A stretch of 64,000 nt of DNA from Vibrio echinoideorum (GTDB lineage: Bacteria > Pseudomonadota > Gammaproteobacteria > Enterobacterales > Vibrionaceae). The notes beneath the pieces were generated by a model. That model saw only the letters and a list, made by a program, of their open reading frames with translations. It was not told where the DNA came from and ran no database searches. Made by a program: the position numbers and the translations under genes. The stretch covers positions 1,054,001 through 1,118,000 of the forward strand of contig NZ_AP025484.1 of NCBI RefSeq assembly GCF_024347455.1. The letters are read 5' to 3'. This document shows positions 18,573 to 27,946 of this stretch, piece by piece; position 1 is the first letter of the stretch, and each line of letters begins with the position of its first letter.

Positions 18573-20289
18573 CTTTAACTTCCTTCAAACTTTTATATTT
18601 TAATATGACTGTACAGCCTTTACCTTGCGCCGTTTCAATCGTTAGTTCGCCATTCAGTCTTGCCGCACGCTCCTGCATAATGCTCATCCCGTAATGGTTC
18701 ATCTTCGAACTATTTGGGTCAAAGCCATCTCCATTGTCTTTAATCACGACGAGTACTTCACCGTCTTCATCGATACAGCATACATCTATCAAATCGGCAT
18801 TGGCGTGTTTTATGGCGTTTATTGTTGCTTCACGAATCAATTGAAGCAAATGAACCTGGCTATGAGCATCAAGTTCAATGGATGAAAGATTATTATTTAG
18901 ATTGATCTTTGCATCCGTTCTTTCACTGAGTTGTTCGAGCATTGTGCTCAAAGCGTCTCCAAAGTTACCCTCTTTTATCGTTAATCTAAACGTAGTGAGC
19001 AACTCTCTTAATTGAGTATAGGCATCGGCTAAACCGTTGCCGATTTCTAATGCTATTTGTTCGGACTGTTCTCGGTGCTTATGTTCGGGTAGTTTACCAA
19101 TAACACGCTTCAATAGCGTCACTTGGATTTTTAAATACGAGAGTGATTGAGCTAAAGAGTCATGCAGTTCGCGTGCGATCGTCGCACGTTCTTCCATGAT
19201 GATCAGCTGTTCTGCTTTTTTCTGAGCACGATTATAATAAATTGCTCTCGATAACAGTTGAATAAAGCTTTCAATCAGCACCTTTGTTGTGTGCCCATGG
19301 TGATATGAGCAATAGAGGTAACCTAAAATGAGTTCATTATCATCAAGCTTCATTTCAAACTTTTCATAATCTTGATTCGAGTCGTAACCCTCATCCAAAA
19401 TCAATGAACGACCTGAATTATCGACAATCTCGAGCCTTAACGATTCAATGCCTTCAAGGCTAACTAAATGCTGCAGAATCGCCCTAAAATTTTCTGGAGC
19501 GATACGCGTAACCGTCAATTCTTGTGAGGAATAATAGAGCGCCTGCAATGATTGATTTGCGTTTTGCAGCTCTATTGTTTTCGCGTCAACAACATCTTCG
19601 AGGTTACGATAAAGAACCCCTAAGTCCTTAGCCATGGAGTTAAAGGTTTTAGTCAAAATACCCAATTCGTTATTATTCGTGACCTTCAATTGCACCTCAA
19701 AATCACTGTTTTTGATCCTCTGACTTGCTCGAACTAACGCATGTAAAGGTTTAACAACTTGCTTACGGACAAAATGAACAACAAAAAGAGATATGACTAA
19801 GATACCACCCAGACCAAATCCGCCAGCCCAAGCCAATTTTATCAGTTTATATTCTGAGTACTCTTGTAACTTGAAAACGAAACCATCAATTTCAGCGACG
19901 AAGTTTTCAACCAAAACTAAATAGTGCTTTCGGTCTTCGCTATTTAATACACGCTTAAGTTCATGCCAACGACCAATAATCAAATAGTAGTCTTCCGTTA
20001 TGTCCGTAGGAACATCCCAACTGACTAATTCGGCCATTGAAGGCGAATATAAAGACTTTTCAAATTCATGGATGTGAGAATCGTAATCAACTGATTCTAT
20101 TTGAATATCATGCGCCAAACGGTAACTCTGCATTCGCATAGAACCTGCCACGTTAACTGCTTCTGCGTCGTTGAGACTAGACGCCAATGTGAAGATTGCA
20201 AAACCAGTGGTAGCAACCGAAAGAAGCAATATAAATAGCAATGATTTCGCTATTGTACTTGTTACAGATGAAACCGGTTTAATAAGCAA
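18559..20289 (-). CDS. narQ: NarQ-type nitrate/nitrite sensor histidine kinase
   Basis: Inner-membrane kinase of about 576 residues. TM1 (about 12-34) is followed by the nitrate-binding P-box, NVAGSMRMQSYRLA, diagnostic for NarX/NarQ. Then come a periplasmic bundle, TM2 (about 152-172), a HAMP domain, a Cys-poor signalling linker, HisKA_3 with the phospho-His in ARELHDSLAQSL, and a HATPase domain (NAIKHANADL, DNGDGF, GMSIMQERA). The start is a TTG: AGGA lies 8 bp before 20289 but only 2 bp before the alternative TTG 20295. It is coupled to narP and activates nap expression in response to low nitrate. Confidence 0.9.
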   Translation of the reverse strand: MLIKPVSSVTSTIAKSLLFILLLSVATTGFAIFTLASSLNDAEAVNVAGSMRMQSYRLAHDIQIESVDYDSHIHEFEKSLYSPSMAELVSWDVPTDITEDYYLIIGRWHELKRVLNSEDRKHYLVLVENFVAEIDGFVFKLQEYSEYKLIKLAWAGGFGLGGILVISLFVVHFVRKQVVKPLHALVRASQRIKNSDFEVQLKVTNNNELGILTKTFNSMAKDLGVLYRNLEDVVDAKTIELQNANQSLQALYYSSQELTVTRIAPENFRAILQHLVSLEGIESLRLEIVDNSGRSLILDEGYDSNQDYEKFEMKLDDNELILGYLYCSYHHGHTTKVLIESFIQLLSRAIYYNRAQKKAEQLIIMEERATIARELHDSLAQSLSYLKIQVTLLKRVIGKLPEHKHREQSEQIALEIGNGLADAYTQLRELLTTFRLTIKEGNFGDALSTMLEQLSERTDAKINLNNNLSSIELDAHSQVHLLQLIREATINAIKHANADLIDVCCIDEDGEVLVVIKDNGDGFDPNSSKMNHYGMSIMQERAARLNGELTIETAQGKGCTVILKYKSLKEVKVDDL

Positions 20290-20390
20290 AAGCAATGTCC
20301 TAGATAAAGGTAAGTGGCTAGCGAGAACCTATTGTCACACATCAAAAAACAGAGCTCCATTCAATATGTGACCAAACGCTTCGTAATTTA

Positions 20391-20404
20391 TTGATCTAAG
20401 ACAA
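20391..20404. promoter_or_regulatory. candidate FNR box for the nap operon
   Basis: TTGATCTAAGACAA matches 8 of 10 fixed bases of the FNR consensus TTGAT-N4-ATCAA. It lies 29 bp (centre to centre) upstream of the NarP site. FNR plus NarP control of nap is established in E. coli, where spacing is about 20 bp. Confidence 0.55.
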
Positions 20405-20418
20405 TATAGGATCCTATT

Positions 20419-20434
20419 TAGCCCTTAAGGGGTA
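20419..20434. promoter_or_regulatory. NarP 7-2-7 binding site upstream of napF
   Basis: TAGCCCT-TA-AGGGGTA fits the inverted-heptamer consensus TACYYMT-N2-AKRRGTA at 13 of 14 positions. Its centre (20426.5) would sit near -44 if the -10 is TACACT at 20457-20462, the same geometry as the E. coli napF promoter. Confidence 0.8.
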
Positions 20435-20542
20435 TTTATACAAATATTTCTAAAACTACACTACTTGTGAGGATAAATGACAAGATATTAACAAAACAAT
20501 GATCTACAATTACAACATCTTAGCAACATTAGTAGGCATTTA

Positions 20543-21022
20543 GTGGTAGACCTATCGAGACGACGCCTATTTTCTAGGCGAAAAGTAGATTCAAGCCAAA
20601 TTCGATTGCCTTGGATTAAAAGCCTAGAAAGCTTCGCAGATGACTGTACACGTTGTGGCAAATGCATCGAAAGTTGCGAAACGCACATCATCATTGTTGG
20701 CGACGGTGGTTTTCCTACTGTCGACTTTTCTATAGACGAATGCACGTTTTGTTATCAATGTGCTGACGTTTGTCCTGAACCAATTTTCAAACCCAAGGAA
20801 GAGACGCCTTGGTTAGCTAAAGCAAACATCTCTGATAAGTGCTTAGCGCAACAAAACGTTGAATGCCGAAGCTGTGGTGACTTGTGTGAACCTATGGCAA
20901 TTCAATTTCAACTTAGAGCAGGCAGTGTTGCTCTACCAAAAATCGAGTCAGATAAGTGTAGTGGTTGTGGCGCTTGCGTAGCAGTTTGCCCTACTTCAGC
21001 TATTCTTGTGAGTAATGCATAA
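20543..21022 (+). CDS. napF: NapF, ferredoxin-type nap maturation protein
   Basis: Cytoplasmic iron-sulfur protein of 159 residues thought to help load the 4Fe-4S cluster of NapA before Tat export. Four Cys clusters are visible: CTRCGKCIESCE, CTFCYQCADVCPEP, CRSCGDLCEP and CSGCGACVAVCPTS. The basic N-terminus (VDLSRRRLFSRRK) is normal for NapF. The start is GTG 20543 with only a weak Shine-Dalgarno (AGTAGG). It is the first gene of napF-D-A-B-C, driven by the NarP/FNR region upstream. Confidence 0.93.
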   Translation: MVDLSRRRLFSRRKVDSSQIRLPWIKSLESFADDCTRCGKCIESCETHIIIVGDGGFPTVDFSIDECTFCYQCADVCPEPIFKPKEETPWLAKANISDKCLAQQNVECRSCGDLCEPMAIQFQLRAGSVALPKIESDKCSGCGACVAVCPTSAILVSNA

Positions 21023-21045
21023 AACAAAAATAACGAGAGCAATTT

Positions 21046-21351
21046 ATGGCACTAAATGAAGTGCATATATCAAGTTTAGTCGTGCATGTGAGCCCAGAGC
21101 ACCTGAACGAAATCAAAGCTGAAATCGAGAAATACGATAATGCAGAGATTTACGGAGACAGTCCTGAAGGCAAAATCATCGTGGTCCTAGAAACCGAAAA
21201 CCAAGGTTTTGTAACGGATACCATCGAAGCAATAAATAACATTAAGAACGTTTTAGGGACAGCTTTGGTTTACCACCAAATCGAAACTGAACTCGACGAA
21301 ACGGATTTAGAAACTGGAAGCAACAATTCTCAACTTGAGGGTGAAGTATGA
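21046..21351 (+). CDS. napD: NapD, NapA signal-peptide chaperone
   Basis: Cytoplasmic chaperone of 101 residues that binds the twin-arginine signal of NapA and holds back export until cofactors are loaded. The N-terminal motif [16 protein letters not shown] and the ferredoxin-like beta-alpha-beta pattern fit the family. The last ~15 residues are an acidic tail. It lies 23 bp after napF and overlaps napA by four bases (ATGA). Confidence 0.93.
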   Translation: MALNEVHISSLVVHVSPEHLNEIKAEIEKYDNAEIYGDSPEGKIIVVLETENQGFVTDTIEAINNIKNVLGTALVYHQIETELDETDLETGSNNSQLEGEV

Positions 21352-23837
21352 AAATGACAAGACGCGCGTTTGTGAAAGCAAACGCAGCTGCATCAGCGGC
21401 AGCCGTTGCAGGCGTATCACTACCAGCAACAGCAACCAACCTGATTGCTAGCTCTGATCAAACAAAAATCACGTGGGATAAAGCGCCTTGTCGTTTTTGT
21501 GGTACGGGCTGTTCAGTACTAGTAGGTACTCAAAACGGCAAAGTGGTTGCGACTCAAGGCGACCCAGAAGCACCTGTAAACAAAGGCCTTAACTGTATTA
21601 AAGGCTACTTCCTTTCAAAAATCATGTACGGTAAAGACCGTCTTGAAACTCCTCTTCTTCGTATGAAAGACGGTGAGTTCCATAAAGATGGTGATTTCAC
21701 ACCAGTATCTTGGGACACAGCTTTCGACGTAATGGCTGAGAAATGGAAAGCGGCTCTGAAAAAGAACGGTCCAACAGGTGTTGGTATGTTCGGCTCAGGT
21801 CAGTGGACAGTAATGGAAGGCTACGCAGCTGTTAAGTTGATGAAAGCGGGTTTCCGTTCAAACAACATCGATCCAAACGCTCGTCACTGTATGGCTTCAG
21901 CGGTAGGCGCATTCATGCGTACTTTCGGTATCGATGAGCCAATGGGTTGTTACGATGACTTTGAACACGCAGACGCATTTGTACTGTGGGGTTCAAACAT
22001 GGCAGAAATGCACCCAGTATTATGGACTCGTATTACAGACCGTCGTCTAAGCCACCCACACGTTAAAGTAAACGTACTGTCTACTTACTACCACCGTTCT
22101 TTTGAGCTTGCAGACACGGGTTACATCTTTGAACCTCAATCAGATCTTGCGATTGCTAACTTCATTGCAAACTACATCATCCAAAACGATGCTGTAAACT
22201 GGGACTTCGTGAATAAGCACACGAACTTCAAGCAAGCAACGACAGACATCGGTTACGGTCTTCGTGATGACGATCCTCTACAGAAAGCAGCAGCAAACCC
22301 TAACTCAGGTGCAATGACTGCAATCACTTTTGAAGAGTACAAAGCTTCTGTTGCTGAATACTCCGTTGAGAAAGCATCTGAAATGTCAGGTGTCTCTCAA
22401 GATGATCTGATCAAACTTGCGAAGCAATATGCAGATCCAAACATCAAAGTAATGTCACTTTGGACTATGGGTATGAACCAACATACTCGTGGCGTTTGGA
22501 TGAACAGCCTTGTGTACAACATCCACCTTCTAACAGGTAAGATTTCTACTCCAGGTAACAGCCCATTCTCACTTACTGGCCAACCATCTGCGTGTGGTAC
22601 AGCTCGTGAAGTTGGTACGTTCTCTCACCGTCTTCCTGCAGATATGGTTGTTGCTAACCCTAAACACCGTAAGATTTCTGAAGAAATCTGGAAACTTCCA
22701 GAAGGTACTATCCCAGCTAAGCCAGGTGCTCATGCTGTTGTTCAAGACCGTATGCTTAAAGACGGCAAGATCAATGCGTACTGGATAATGTGTAACAACA
22801 ATATGCAAGCTGGTCCAAACATCAACACTGAACGTCTTCCAGGTTACCGTAACCCAGACAACTTCATTGTATGTTCTGACCCGTACCCAACAGCAACAGC
22901 TCAAGCGTCTGACCTTATCCTTCCAACAGCAATGTGGATCGAGAAAGAAGGTGCTTACGGTAACGCAGAACGTCGTACACAAGCATGGTACCAACAAGTT
23001 AAAACGGTTGGTGATGCGAAGTCTGACCTGTGGCAAATCATGGAGTTCTCTAAACGCTTCACTGTTGAAGAAGTTTGGGGCGAAGAGCTTCTTGCTAAAG
23101 CACCTGAGTACCGCGGTAAAACAATGTACGACGTGCTTTACAAAAACGGCAACGTTGACGCATTCCCATTGTCTGAAGCTCAAGAGCTTAACGACGATGC
23201 ACAAGCTCAAGGTTTCTACGTACAAAAAGGTCTATTCGAAGAATACGCAACCTTTGGTCGCGGCCATGGTCACGATTTAGCACCATACGATACTTACCAC
23301 AAAGTACGCGGTCTACGCTGGCCTGTTGTTGATGGTAAAGAAACACTATGGCGCTTTAAAGAAGGTTCAGATCCATACGCTAAGAAAGGTTCTGACTGGG
23401 ACTTCTACGGCAAGCCAGACGGTAAAGCACTGATCATCAACGCGCCATACGAAGCGCCACCAGAAGTACCAAATGATGAGTACGACATGTGGTTATGTAC
23501 AGGTCGTGTTCTTGAGCATTGGCATACAGGTACTATGACTCGTCGTGTACCAGAACTTTACAAAGCAGTACCGGATGCACTTTGTTACATCCACCCTGCA
23601 GATGCAAAATCTCGCGGCCTTCGCCGTGGTGATGAAGTTCTTATCGAAAACAAACGTGGTGAAGTTCGAGTCCGTGTTGAAACTCGTGGCCGTAACCGTC
23701 CGCCACAAGGCTTGGTATTCGTACCATTCTTTGATGCAAGAATTCTGATCAACAAGTTGATCTTGGATGCAACCGATCCTCTGTCTAAACAGACGGATTA
23801 CAAGAAGTGTCCAGTTAAGATCACTAAGGTTTCTTAA
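21348..23837 (+). CDS. napA: NapA, periplasmic nitrate reductase catalytic subunit
   Basis: Periplasmic molybdenum enzyme of 829 residues reducing nitrate to nitrite. A Tat signal ([27 protein letters not shown]) leads to the 4Fe-4S ligands C48, C51, C55 and C83. C181 in [11 protein letters not shown] is the Mo-bis-MGD ligand of the Nap class. Full length and intact. Codon use is strongly biased, as in highly expressed genes. It receives electrons from NapC through NapB. Confidence 0.97.
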   Translation: MKMTRRAFVKANAAASAAAVAGVSLPATATNLIASSDQTKITWDKAPCRFCGTGCSVLVGTQNGKVVATQGDPEAPVNKGLNCIKGYFLSKIMYGKDRLETPLLRMKDGEFHKDGDFTPVSWDTAFDVMAEKWKAALKKNGPTGVGMFGSGQWTVMEGYAAVKLMKAGFRSNNIDPNARHCMASAVGAFMRTFGIDEPMGCYDDFEHADAFVLWGSNMAEMHPVLWTRITDRRLSHPHVKVNVLSTYYHRSFELADTGYIFEPQSDLAIANFIANYIIQNDAVNWDFVNKHTNFKQATTDIGYGLRDDDPLQKAAANPNSGAMTAITFEEYKASVAEYSVEKASEMSGVSQDDLIKLAKQYADPNIKVMSLWTMGMNQHTRGVWMNSLVYNIHLLTGKISTPGNSPFSLTGQPSACGTAREVGTFSHRLPADMVVANPKHRKISEEIWKLPEGTIPAKPGAHAVVQDRMLKDGKINAYWIMCNNNMQAGPNINTERLPGYRNPDNFIVCSDPYPTATAQASDLILPTAMWIEKEGAYGNAERRTQAWYQQVKTVGDAKSDLWQIMEFSKRFTVEEVWGEELLAKAPEYRGKTMYDVLYKNGNVDAFPLSEAQELNDDAQAQGFYVQKGLFEEYATFGRGHGHDLAPYDTYHKVRGLRWPVVDGKETLWRFKEGSDPYAKKGSDWDFYGKPDGKALIINAPYEAPPEVPNDEYDMWLCTGRVLEHWHTGTMTRRVPELYKAVPDALCYIHPADAKSRGLRRGDEVLIENKRGEVRVRVETRGRNRPPQGLVFVPFFDARILINKLILDATDPLSKQTDYKKCPVKITKVS

Positions 23838-23962
23838 GCGGAAATTGCTTTTAGAACCTAGATACAAGATCTAACGTATTTAATATTGCGACTACTTTTC
23901 TCATCACTTTTTGAAAGAAGTAGTCCACTCAAAGAATTAGCCTTTAGGCGGAGAAATTAACC

Positions 23963-24424
23963 ATGAAAAAACTGATTACTGCCCTACTATCAGCTGGTCT
24001 TTTGCTAGCTGGTGCAGTTCAAGCTCAAGCTGAGCTGGATAACCCAGGCGGCATTGGTGGCGTAGAATCTCTACGTGGTGCAAGTGAACTTGAAGCTACT
24101 CGCGCAGCAGATGACTTCAAAAAGTTCCCTCGTGACCAAGTACTCGAGAGTGACTACGTATACCAACCACCTCTAGTGCCTCATACTATTCGTAGCTATG
24201 AAGTTTCTCTTAACGCTAACAAGTGTCTTTCTTGCCACAGCTGGAAAAACGCAAAAGAAATGGGTGCGACTAAAGTGAGTGTAACTCACTACATGAACCG
24301 TGAAGATGCGGTACTTGCAGACGTCTCACCTCGTCGTTATTTCTGTCTACAGTGTCACGTACCTCAAGCTAATGCTAAGCCACTAGTTGAGAACGAGTTC
24401 AAACCTGTAGATTCACTGCGTTAA
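23963..24424 (+). CDS. napB: NapB, periplasmic diheme cytochrome c
   Basis: Electron-transfer subunit of 153 residues that passes electrons to NapA. A signal peptide (to about residue 23, VQAQA) is followed by two c-type heme sites, C88-x-x-C91-H92 (CLSCH) and C128-x-x-C131-H132 (CLQCH). Length is normal. A 125-bp gap separates it from napA, longer than the other gaps in the operon, with no clear terminator. Confidence 0.96.
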   Translation: MKKLITALLSAGLLLAGAVQAQAELDNPGGIGGVESLRGASELEATRAADDFKKFPRDQVLESDYVYQPPLVPHTIRSYEVSLNANKCLSCHSWKNAKEMGATKVSVTHYMNREDAVLADVSPRRYFCLQCHVPQANAKPLVENEFKPVDSLR

Positions 24425-24453
24425 TCGTAGCCAGACGGTAAGAGAGGCTATAT

Positions 24454-25035
24454 ATGATAAAATTACTTAAAGCGTTTTGGAAAAGACTCGCGACACCAAG
24501 TAAGGCAGCGGTAGGCGTTGTACTTTTTTTGGGGTTTGCAGGTGGTCTTTTATTCTGGGGTGCATTCAACACAGGTATGCAAGCAACCAACACGGAAGAG
24601 TTCTGTTCTGGTTGTCACGCTCCTATTGTTGCTGAAATCCAAGAAACAATTCACTACTCTAACCGCTCAGGCGTTCGTGCTATCTGTTCAGATTGTCACG
24701 TACCTCACGAGTGGACAGATAAAATTGTTCGTAAGGTTCAGGCATCTAAAGAGTTGTACGCGCACTTTATTGCGAAAACCATAAACACTGAAGAGAAGTT
24801 TAAAGCACGTCGTGCTCACCTTGCTGAACGTGAGTGGAAACGCATGAAAGGCAATGACTCACTTGAGTGTCGTAACTGTCACCAGTTCGATTACATGGAC
24901 TTCTCAGAGCAGAGCCCTCGTAGTGCGAAACAACACTCAACTGCGCTAGCTTCTGGTGAAAAAACGTGTGTAGATTGCCACAAAGGTATCGCACATAAAC
25001 TACCAGACATGCACGGCGTTGAAGGCTGGCAATAA
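24454..25035 (+). CDS. napC: NapC, membrane tetraheme quinol dehydrogenase
   Basis: NapC/NirT-family cytochrome of 193 residues that takes electrons from quinol and feeds NapB. An N-terminal TM anchor (about 20-40) precedes four CxxCH heme sites: CSGCH (51-55), CSDCH (78-82), CRNCH and CVDCH. Full length. napGH are absent here, so the operon is the short napFDABC form in which NapC is the only quinol link. Confidence 0.96.
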   Translation: MIKLLKAFWKRLATPSKAAVGVVLFLGFAGGLLFWGAFNTGMQATNTEEFCSGCHAPIVAEIQETIHYSNRSGVRAICSDCHVPHEWTDKIVRKVQASKELYAHFIAKTINTEEKFKARRAHLAEREWKRMKGNDSLECRNCHQFDYMDFSEQSPRSAKQHSTALASGEKTCVDCHKGIAHKLPDMHGVEGWQ

Positions 25036-25046
25036 GGAGCGATTGA

Positions 25047-25184
25047 ATGAGTACTTTAGAAAGCGTAATTTGGCACATCCTAGGTTACAGTGCTATGCCA
25101 GTTATCATTCTTGGTGGCTTTGCAGGTGTTGCAGCCGTATCTCTTTGGCTTTTATCTATGACTAAAGACAAAGAAATCGATTAG
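25047..25184 (+). CDS. 45-aa single-pass membrane protein at the end of the nap operon
   Basis: Small protein (MSTLESVIWHILGYSAMPVI...) with one hydrophobic segment at about residues 13-38 and a charged C-terminus (TKDKEID). AAGGAG at 25034-25039, immediately after the napC stop, supports the ATG. It is followed by the operon terminator. I recall a short-protein family (TIGR02808) found beside nap genes in Vibrio and relatives, and this fits its size and place. NapE-like function has been suggested for such proteins by position only. Confidence 0.85.
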   Translation: MSTLESVIWHILGYSAMPVIILGGFAGVAAVSLWLLSMTKDKEID

Positions 25185-25245
25185 AAATCGAAATTGCGTC
25201 AACTTTTACCAACTATTTTTGATCCATTCTGATATGGGTTGACGC

Positions 25246-25275
25246 AAAAAAGCCACTGAATTCAGTGGCTTTTTT
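25246..25275 (+). terminator. nap operon terminator
   Basis: A perfect palindrome AAAAAAGCCACTGAA/TTCAGTGGCTTTTTT, 62 bp after the 45-aa gene. A-tract and T-tract allow use in both directions, but no gene converges immediately. Confidence 0.93.
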
Positions 25276-25422
25276 ATTATCTGACCATTTTATGTCTACA
25301 AGACACACAAAAAAACACCCCTATTGACGAAGAGGCATCACCTACAATTGATTTATTTTTCTAATCGACCAAATAGTGGATTTAGAAGAGAGACACTGCT
25401 TATCGCCCTAAGCAGCTAATCA

Positions 25423-26094
25423 CTACAGTGTAAAAGTCTTGCCGGTCTTCACATCAAGATAAATCTTATTTTCAAGAGATAAACCACCGCAGTAAATAAA
25501 ATAGACATCTCGGTTACTGTATTTAACAGATTTAACCCAACCACCTAACTCTTCAAAGTCACTTGGATCGCACTCTCCTTCAGAAATTAGCTTAGCTACC
25601 GTATTTCGAAATTTCTCTTGGTGGATCTTCAGATCGTCGGATTTAACTAAGTAAGAATCCAGTATCTCTTTTTTTTCTTGAGCAGAAATAATTACTTCGT
25701 CATTCGACAGTCCAGACATAGCAATCCATTCAGCAATCTGAGGGCCGCCTTCTTTTAGAACAATGTAGTCTGAGATTCTGGCCCACTCGCCTTGCTTCTC
25801 GAGTACTTCGACTTTTTCACCTTTATAGAGGTAATCTGTTATCAAGCCATCAATTTCCGGCTGCTCTAATACTTCAAGTTTTCTATCCAGAACGTAAAAC
25901 TCCGTTTGTTCTGGCTCAGGTTTAAGGTCCATTATGGAGGTTAGATCAGATTCAGATTGTTGAGTTACATCTTCAATTGGTTCTTCAGTTTTCTCTGGTG
26001 GTGTTGGGTCTTTTTTCATAACAAGGAAGTAGTACGCCGCTCCCCCTCCGCCCAGTATTAACAATATAAGTAAAGCGATCAGCCCTTTTTTCAT
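25423..26094 (-). CDS. membrane-anchored SH3-like domain protein
   Basis: Protein of about 223 residues with an N-terminal signal anchor (KKGLIALLILLILGGGGAAYYFL), an acidic Pro-rich linker (to about 60), a bacterial SH3-like domain (about 65-125, with YKGEKVEVLEKQGEWARI) and a C-terminal region with two Cys that is not recognised. SH3b domains often bind cell-wall peptides, so a periplasmic wall-associated role is plausible. ATG 26094 follows GGTGGA; GTG 26103 is the alternative. Monocistronic; function unknown. Confidence 0.65.
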   Translation of the reverse strand: MKKGLIALLILLILGGGGAAYYFLVMKKDPTPPEKTEEPIEDVTQQSESDLTSIMDLKPEPEQTEFYVLDRKLEVLEQPEIDGLITDYLYKGEKVEVLEKQGEWARISDYIVLKEGGPQIAEWIAMSGLSNDEVIISAQEKKEILDSYLVKSDDLKIHQEKFRNTVAKLISEGECDPSDFEELGGWVKSVKYSNRDVYFIYCGGLSLENKIYLDVKTGKTFTL

Positions 26095-26198
26095 CAAATC
26101 CACCAGCTCTTCCGTTTTAGGTATGCTTCAGTGTACATCAACTCCTGCTACCACTCATCTATACTCTCTTTAGAGAACACACTAAGTAGAGGAAAGTC

Positions 26199-26774
26199 AT
26201 GAGTTTTAGGGTGAAGGTTCTAATGGTAAGTGTATCTTTAAGCGCGAGTGTCGCGTCAGCAAATCATTGTGACCCAAAAAATTGGCAAACACTTTTGGAT
26301 CGTCAACTATCAACTGAAAACCGCTACAATCAATACACCAAAGAATTCAACCAAGCTCTCTCCAGTTATGAATCGCAAACATTGCTCTCTAAACATTTCA
26401 CGGAAACGCAGATCATCGAGCTTTGGGCAAAGTACGAAGATAGATTTAATGTACAGCTCAATAGTCACATGAATACTGCTTATCGTATCTCTGAAGTATT
26501 GTTAAAGCGGGCTTATGTTGTCTCTACCGAGTTGGAAGACGCTCAATCTCTAATACGTTCGTGGCAATCTATGACTAAGCACTGCGAATTGTCAACGTTA
26601 CCAAGCCAATCAGAGAGTGCATCGTTACATGTGAAAGGCTCACAATCACTGGCTAAAGACATCAATACACTCAGTGAGAAGTTTCGTAAATTGTCTGTAA
26701 GATACCGTAACGAAGCAACCATGATCGATAGTGCACGCCACGAAAATGGGCCTATTCAAGAAATATTTAATTAA
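26199..26774 (+). CDS. secreted hypothetical protein, helical
   Basis: Predicted periplasmic protein of 191 residues: signal peptide MSFRVKVLMVSVSLSASVASA, then a mostly helical mature domain with two Cys (C24 and one near 129) that could form a disulfide. AGAGGAAAG just upstream supports the ATG. I do not recognise a family. It is divergent from the SH3-like gene with about 100 bp between starts. Confidence 0.6.
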   Translation: MSFRVKVLMVSVSLSASVASANHCDPKNWQTLLDRQLSTENRYNQYTKEFNQALSSYESQTLLSKHFTETQIIELWAKYEDRFNVQLNSHMNTAYRISEVLLKRAYVVSTELEDAQSLIRSWQSMTKHCELSTLPSQSESASLHVKGSQSLAKDINTLSEKFRKLSVRYRNEATMIDSARHENGPIQEIFN

Positions 26775-27010
26775 GACTTCTACGTTTGCTCCTATACGTT
26801 CACGCTTAAATATTCAGATAAATAACAAATCAACGCTTTATCAATGAGTTGTAAAACTGTTGTTCTAACTATCAACAATAAAGTTCAATTTACGACCAAC
26901 GCAAGCGCTTATATGAGATATTCATCACAAAATAGATTTACAAACGCCAGAAAATTGTTATCATGATTCTTCATATAACTTAATAACAAGAAACATTTTG
27001 GCTAGGTAAT

Positions 27011-27253
27011 ATGCAAAAAACTATGGCTTTCAACTGCTTGAGTAACACGGAAGGAACTGCAGAGGTAAGAGGTAAACTTTTATCTGTCGCTAAACACATG
27101 GAAGAGTTCGGTTCAGTAAGTGAGCTAGAGCTATGTAAGATATTTGGAGAAACAATTTGGAATGATGGCGTGGATTATCATTCACATGCTTTTTCATTCA
27201 GAATAAATATAAAAACTGGAGATTGTTCAATCTCTAACTTTAAATATCACTAG
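27011..27253 (+). CDS. small hypothetical protein, 80 aa
   Basis: Unrecognised 80-residue protein without a signal or TM segment. TAGGTAAT before the ATG is a weak Shine-Dalgarno. It is followed within 20 bp by a clear terminator, which supports a real transcript. The gap 26775-27010 before it is AT-rich and holds no other gene. Confidence 0.5.
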   Translation: MQKTMAFNCLSNTEGTAEVRGKLLSVAKHMEEFGSVSELELCKIFGETIWNDGVDYHSHAFSFRINIKTGDCSISNFKYH

Positions 27254-27270
27254 TTTTGCACCTATTATAT

Positions 27271-27301
27271 ACGGAGTACCTTTCACGAGGTGCTCCGTTT
27301 T
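27271..27301 (+). terminator. intrinsic terminator after the 80-aa gene
   Basis: Stem ACGGAGTACC/GGTGCTCCGT (one wobble) with an 8-base loop and a run of six or more T. Confidence 0.88.
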
Positions 27302-27422
27302 TTATTGCCGCACGTCTTTCAATTCGTAAGCGATCTTTGACAGCAACCACATTGTTCTTTCGAGATTAAACTATTTCGTTTTCAGCTCACCCAAACCGAT
27401 ACATTAATGCCAACCTCTCAGT

Positions 27423-27881
27423 TTAATCAATGTAAACGGGAAGCGGCGCATTGCCTTTCACTTGTCTTATAGCAAGGTGAGTATGTATGTCTTTTACGTT
27501 AGAGAGCCGTTGTAACTTTCGGGTAAACGCTTCGTAAGCCATAAGGTTAGGGCTAACAACTTCCAACAGATAATCATAAGCGCCAGACACCACGTGGCAA
27601 CTTATCACCTCTTCCATATCTACAATTGCGCCTTCAAACTTATCGATCGACACTTCTTGATGGTTGTTTAAACTCACTTCAACAAACACACTCATCGCAA
27701 TGCCAACGTGCTCTCGCGACAAGCTCACGCGATAACCGTCAATGATTCCTTTCTCTTCTAGCCTTTTAATGCGCCTTGCGCACGGTGAAGCCGATAAGCC
27801 AACCTCATCAGCTAGCTCAGCCGTGGTTAGCCTGCCGTCTTTCTGAAGCAACTCAAGAAGATGTCTATCAATCCTATCCAT
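27423..27881 (-). CDS. Lrp/AsnC-family regulator
   Basis: DNA-binding feast/famine regulator of 152 residues. The HTH (about 4-60, GRLTTAELADEVGLSASPCARRIKRLEEKGII) is followed by the RAM/AsnC effector domain (about 70-145, FVEVSLNNHQ, VVSGAYDYLLEV). It is divergent from an EamA-type exporter 66 bp away, and regulators of this type often control a neighbouring amino-acid exporter. Confidence 0.88.
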   Translation of the reverse strand: MDRIDRHLLELLQKDGRLTTAELADEVGLSASPCARRIKRLEEKGIIDGYRVSLSREHVGIAMSVFVEVSLNNHQEVSIDKFEGAIVDMEEVISCHVVSGAYDYLLEVVSPNLMAYEAFTRKLQRLSNVKDIHTHLAIRQVKGNAPLPVYID

Positions 27882-27946
27882 AGTAAATACCGATCATTGG
27901 TTAAATTCATTAACAATTAGGAAAATATTAGCAGAAATCGTCAACC

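Noticed and set aside
22569..23225. 218-residue open frame antisense to napA
   Set aside because: Its composition mirrors the strong codon bias of napA on the other strand; no Shine-Dalgarno and no protein-like pattern.
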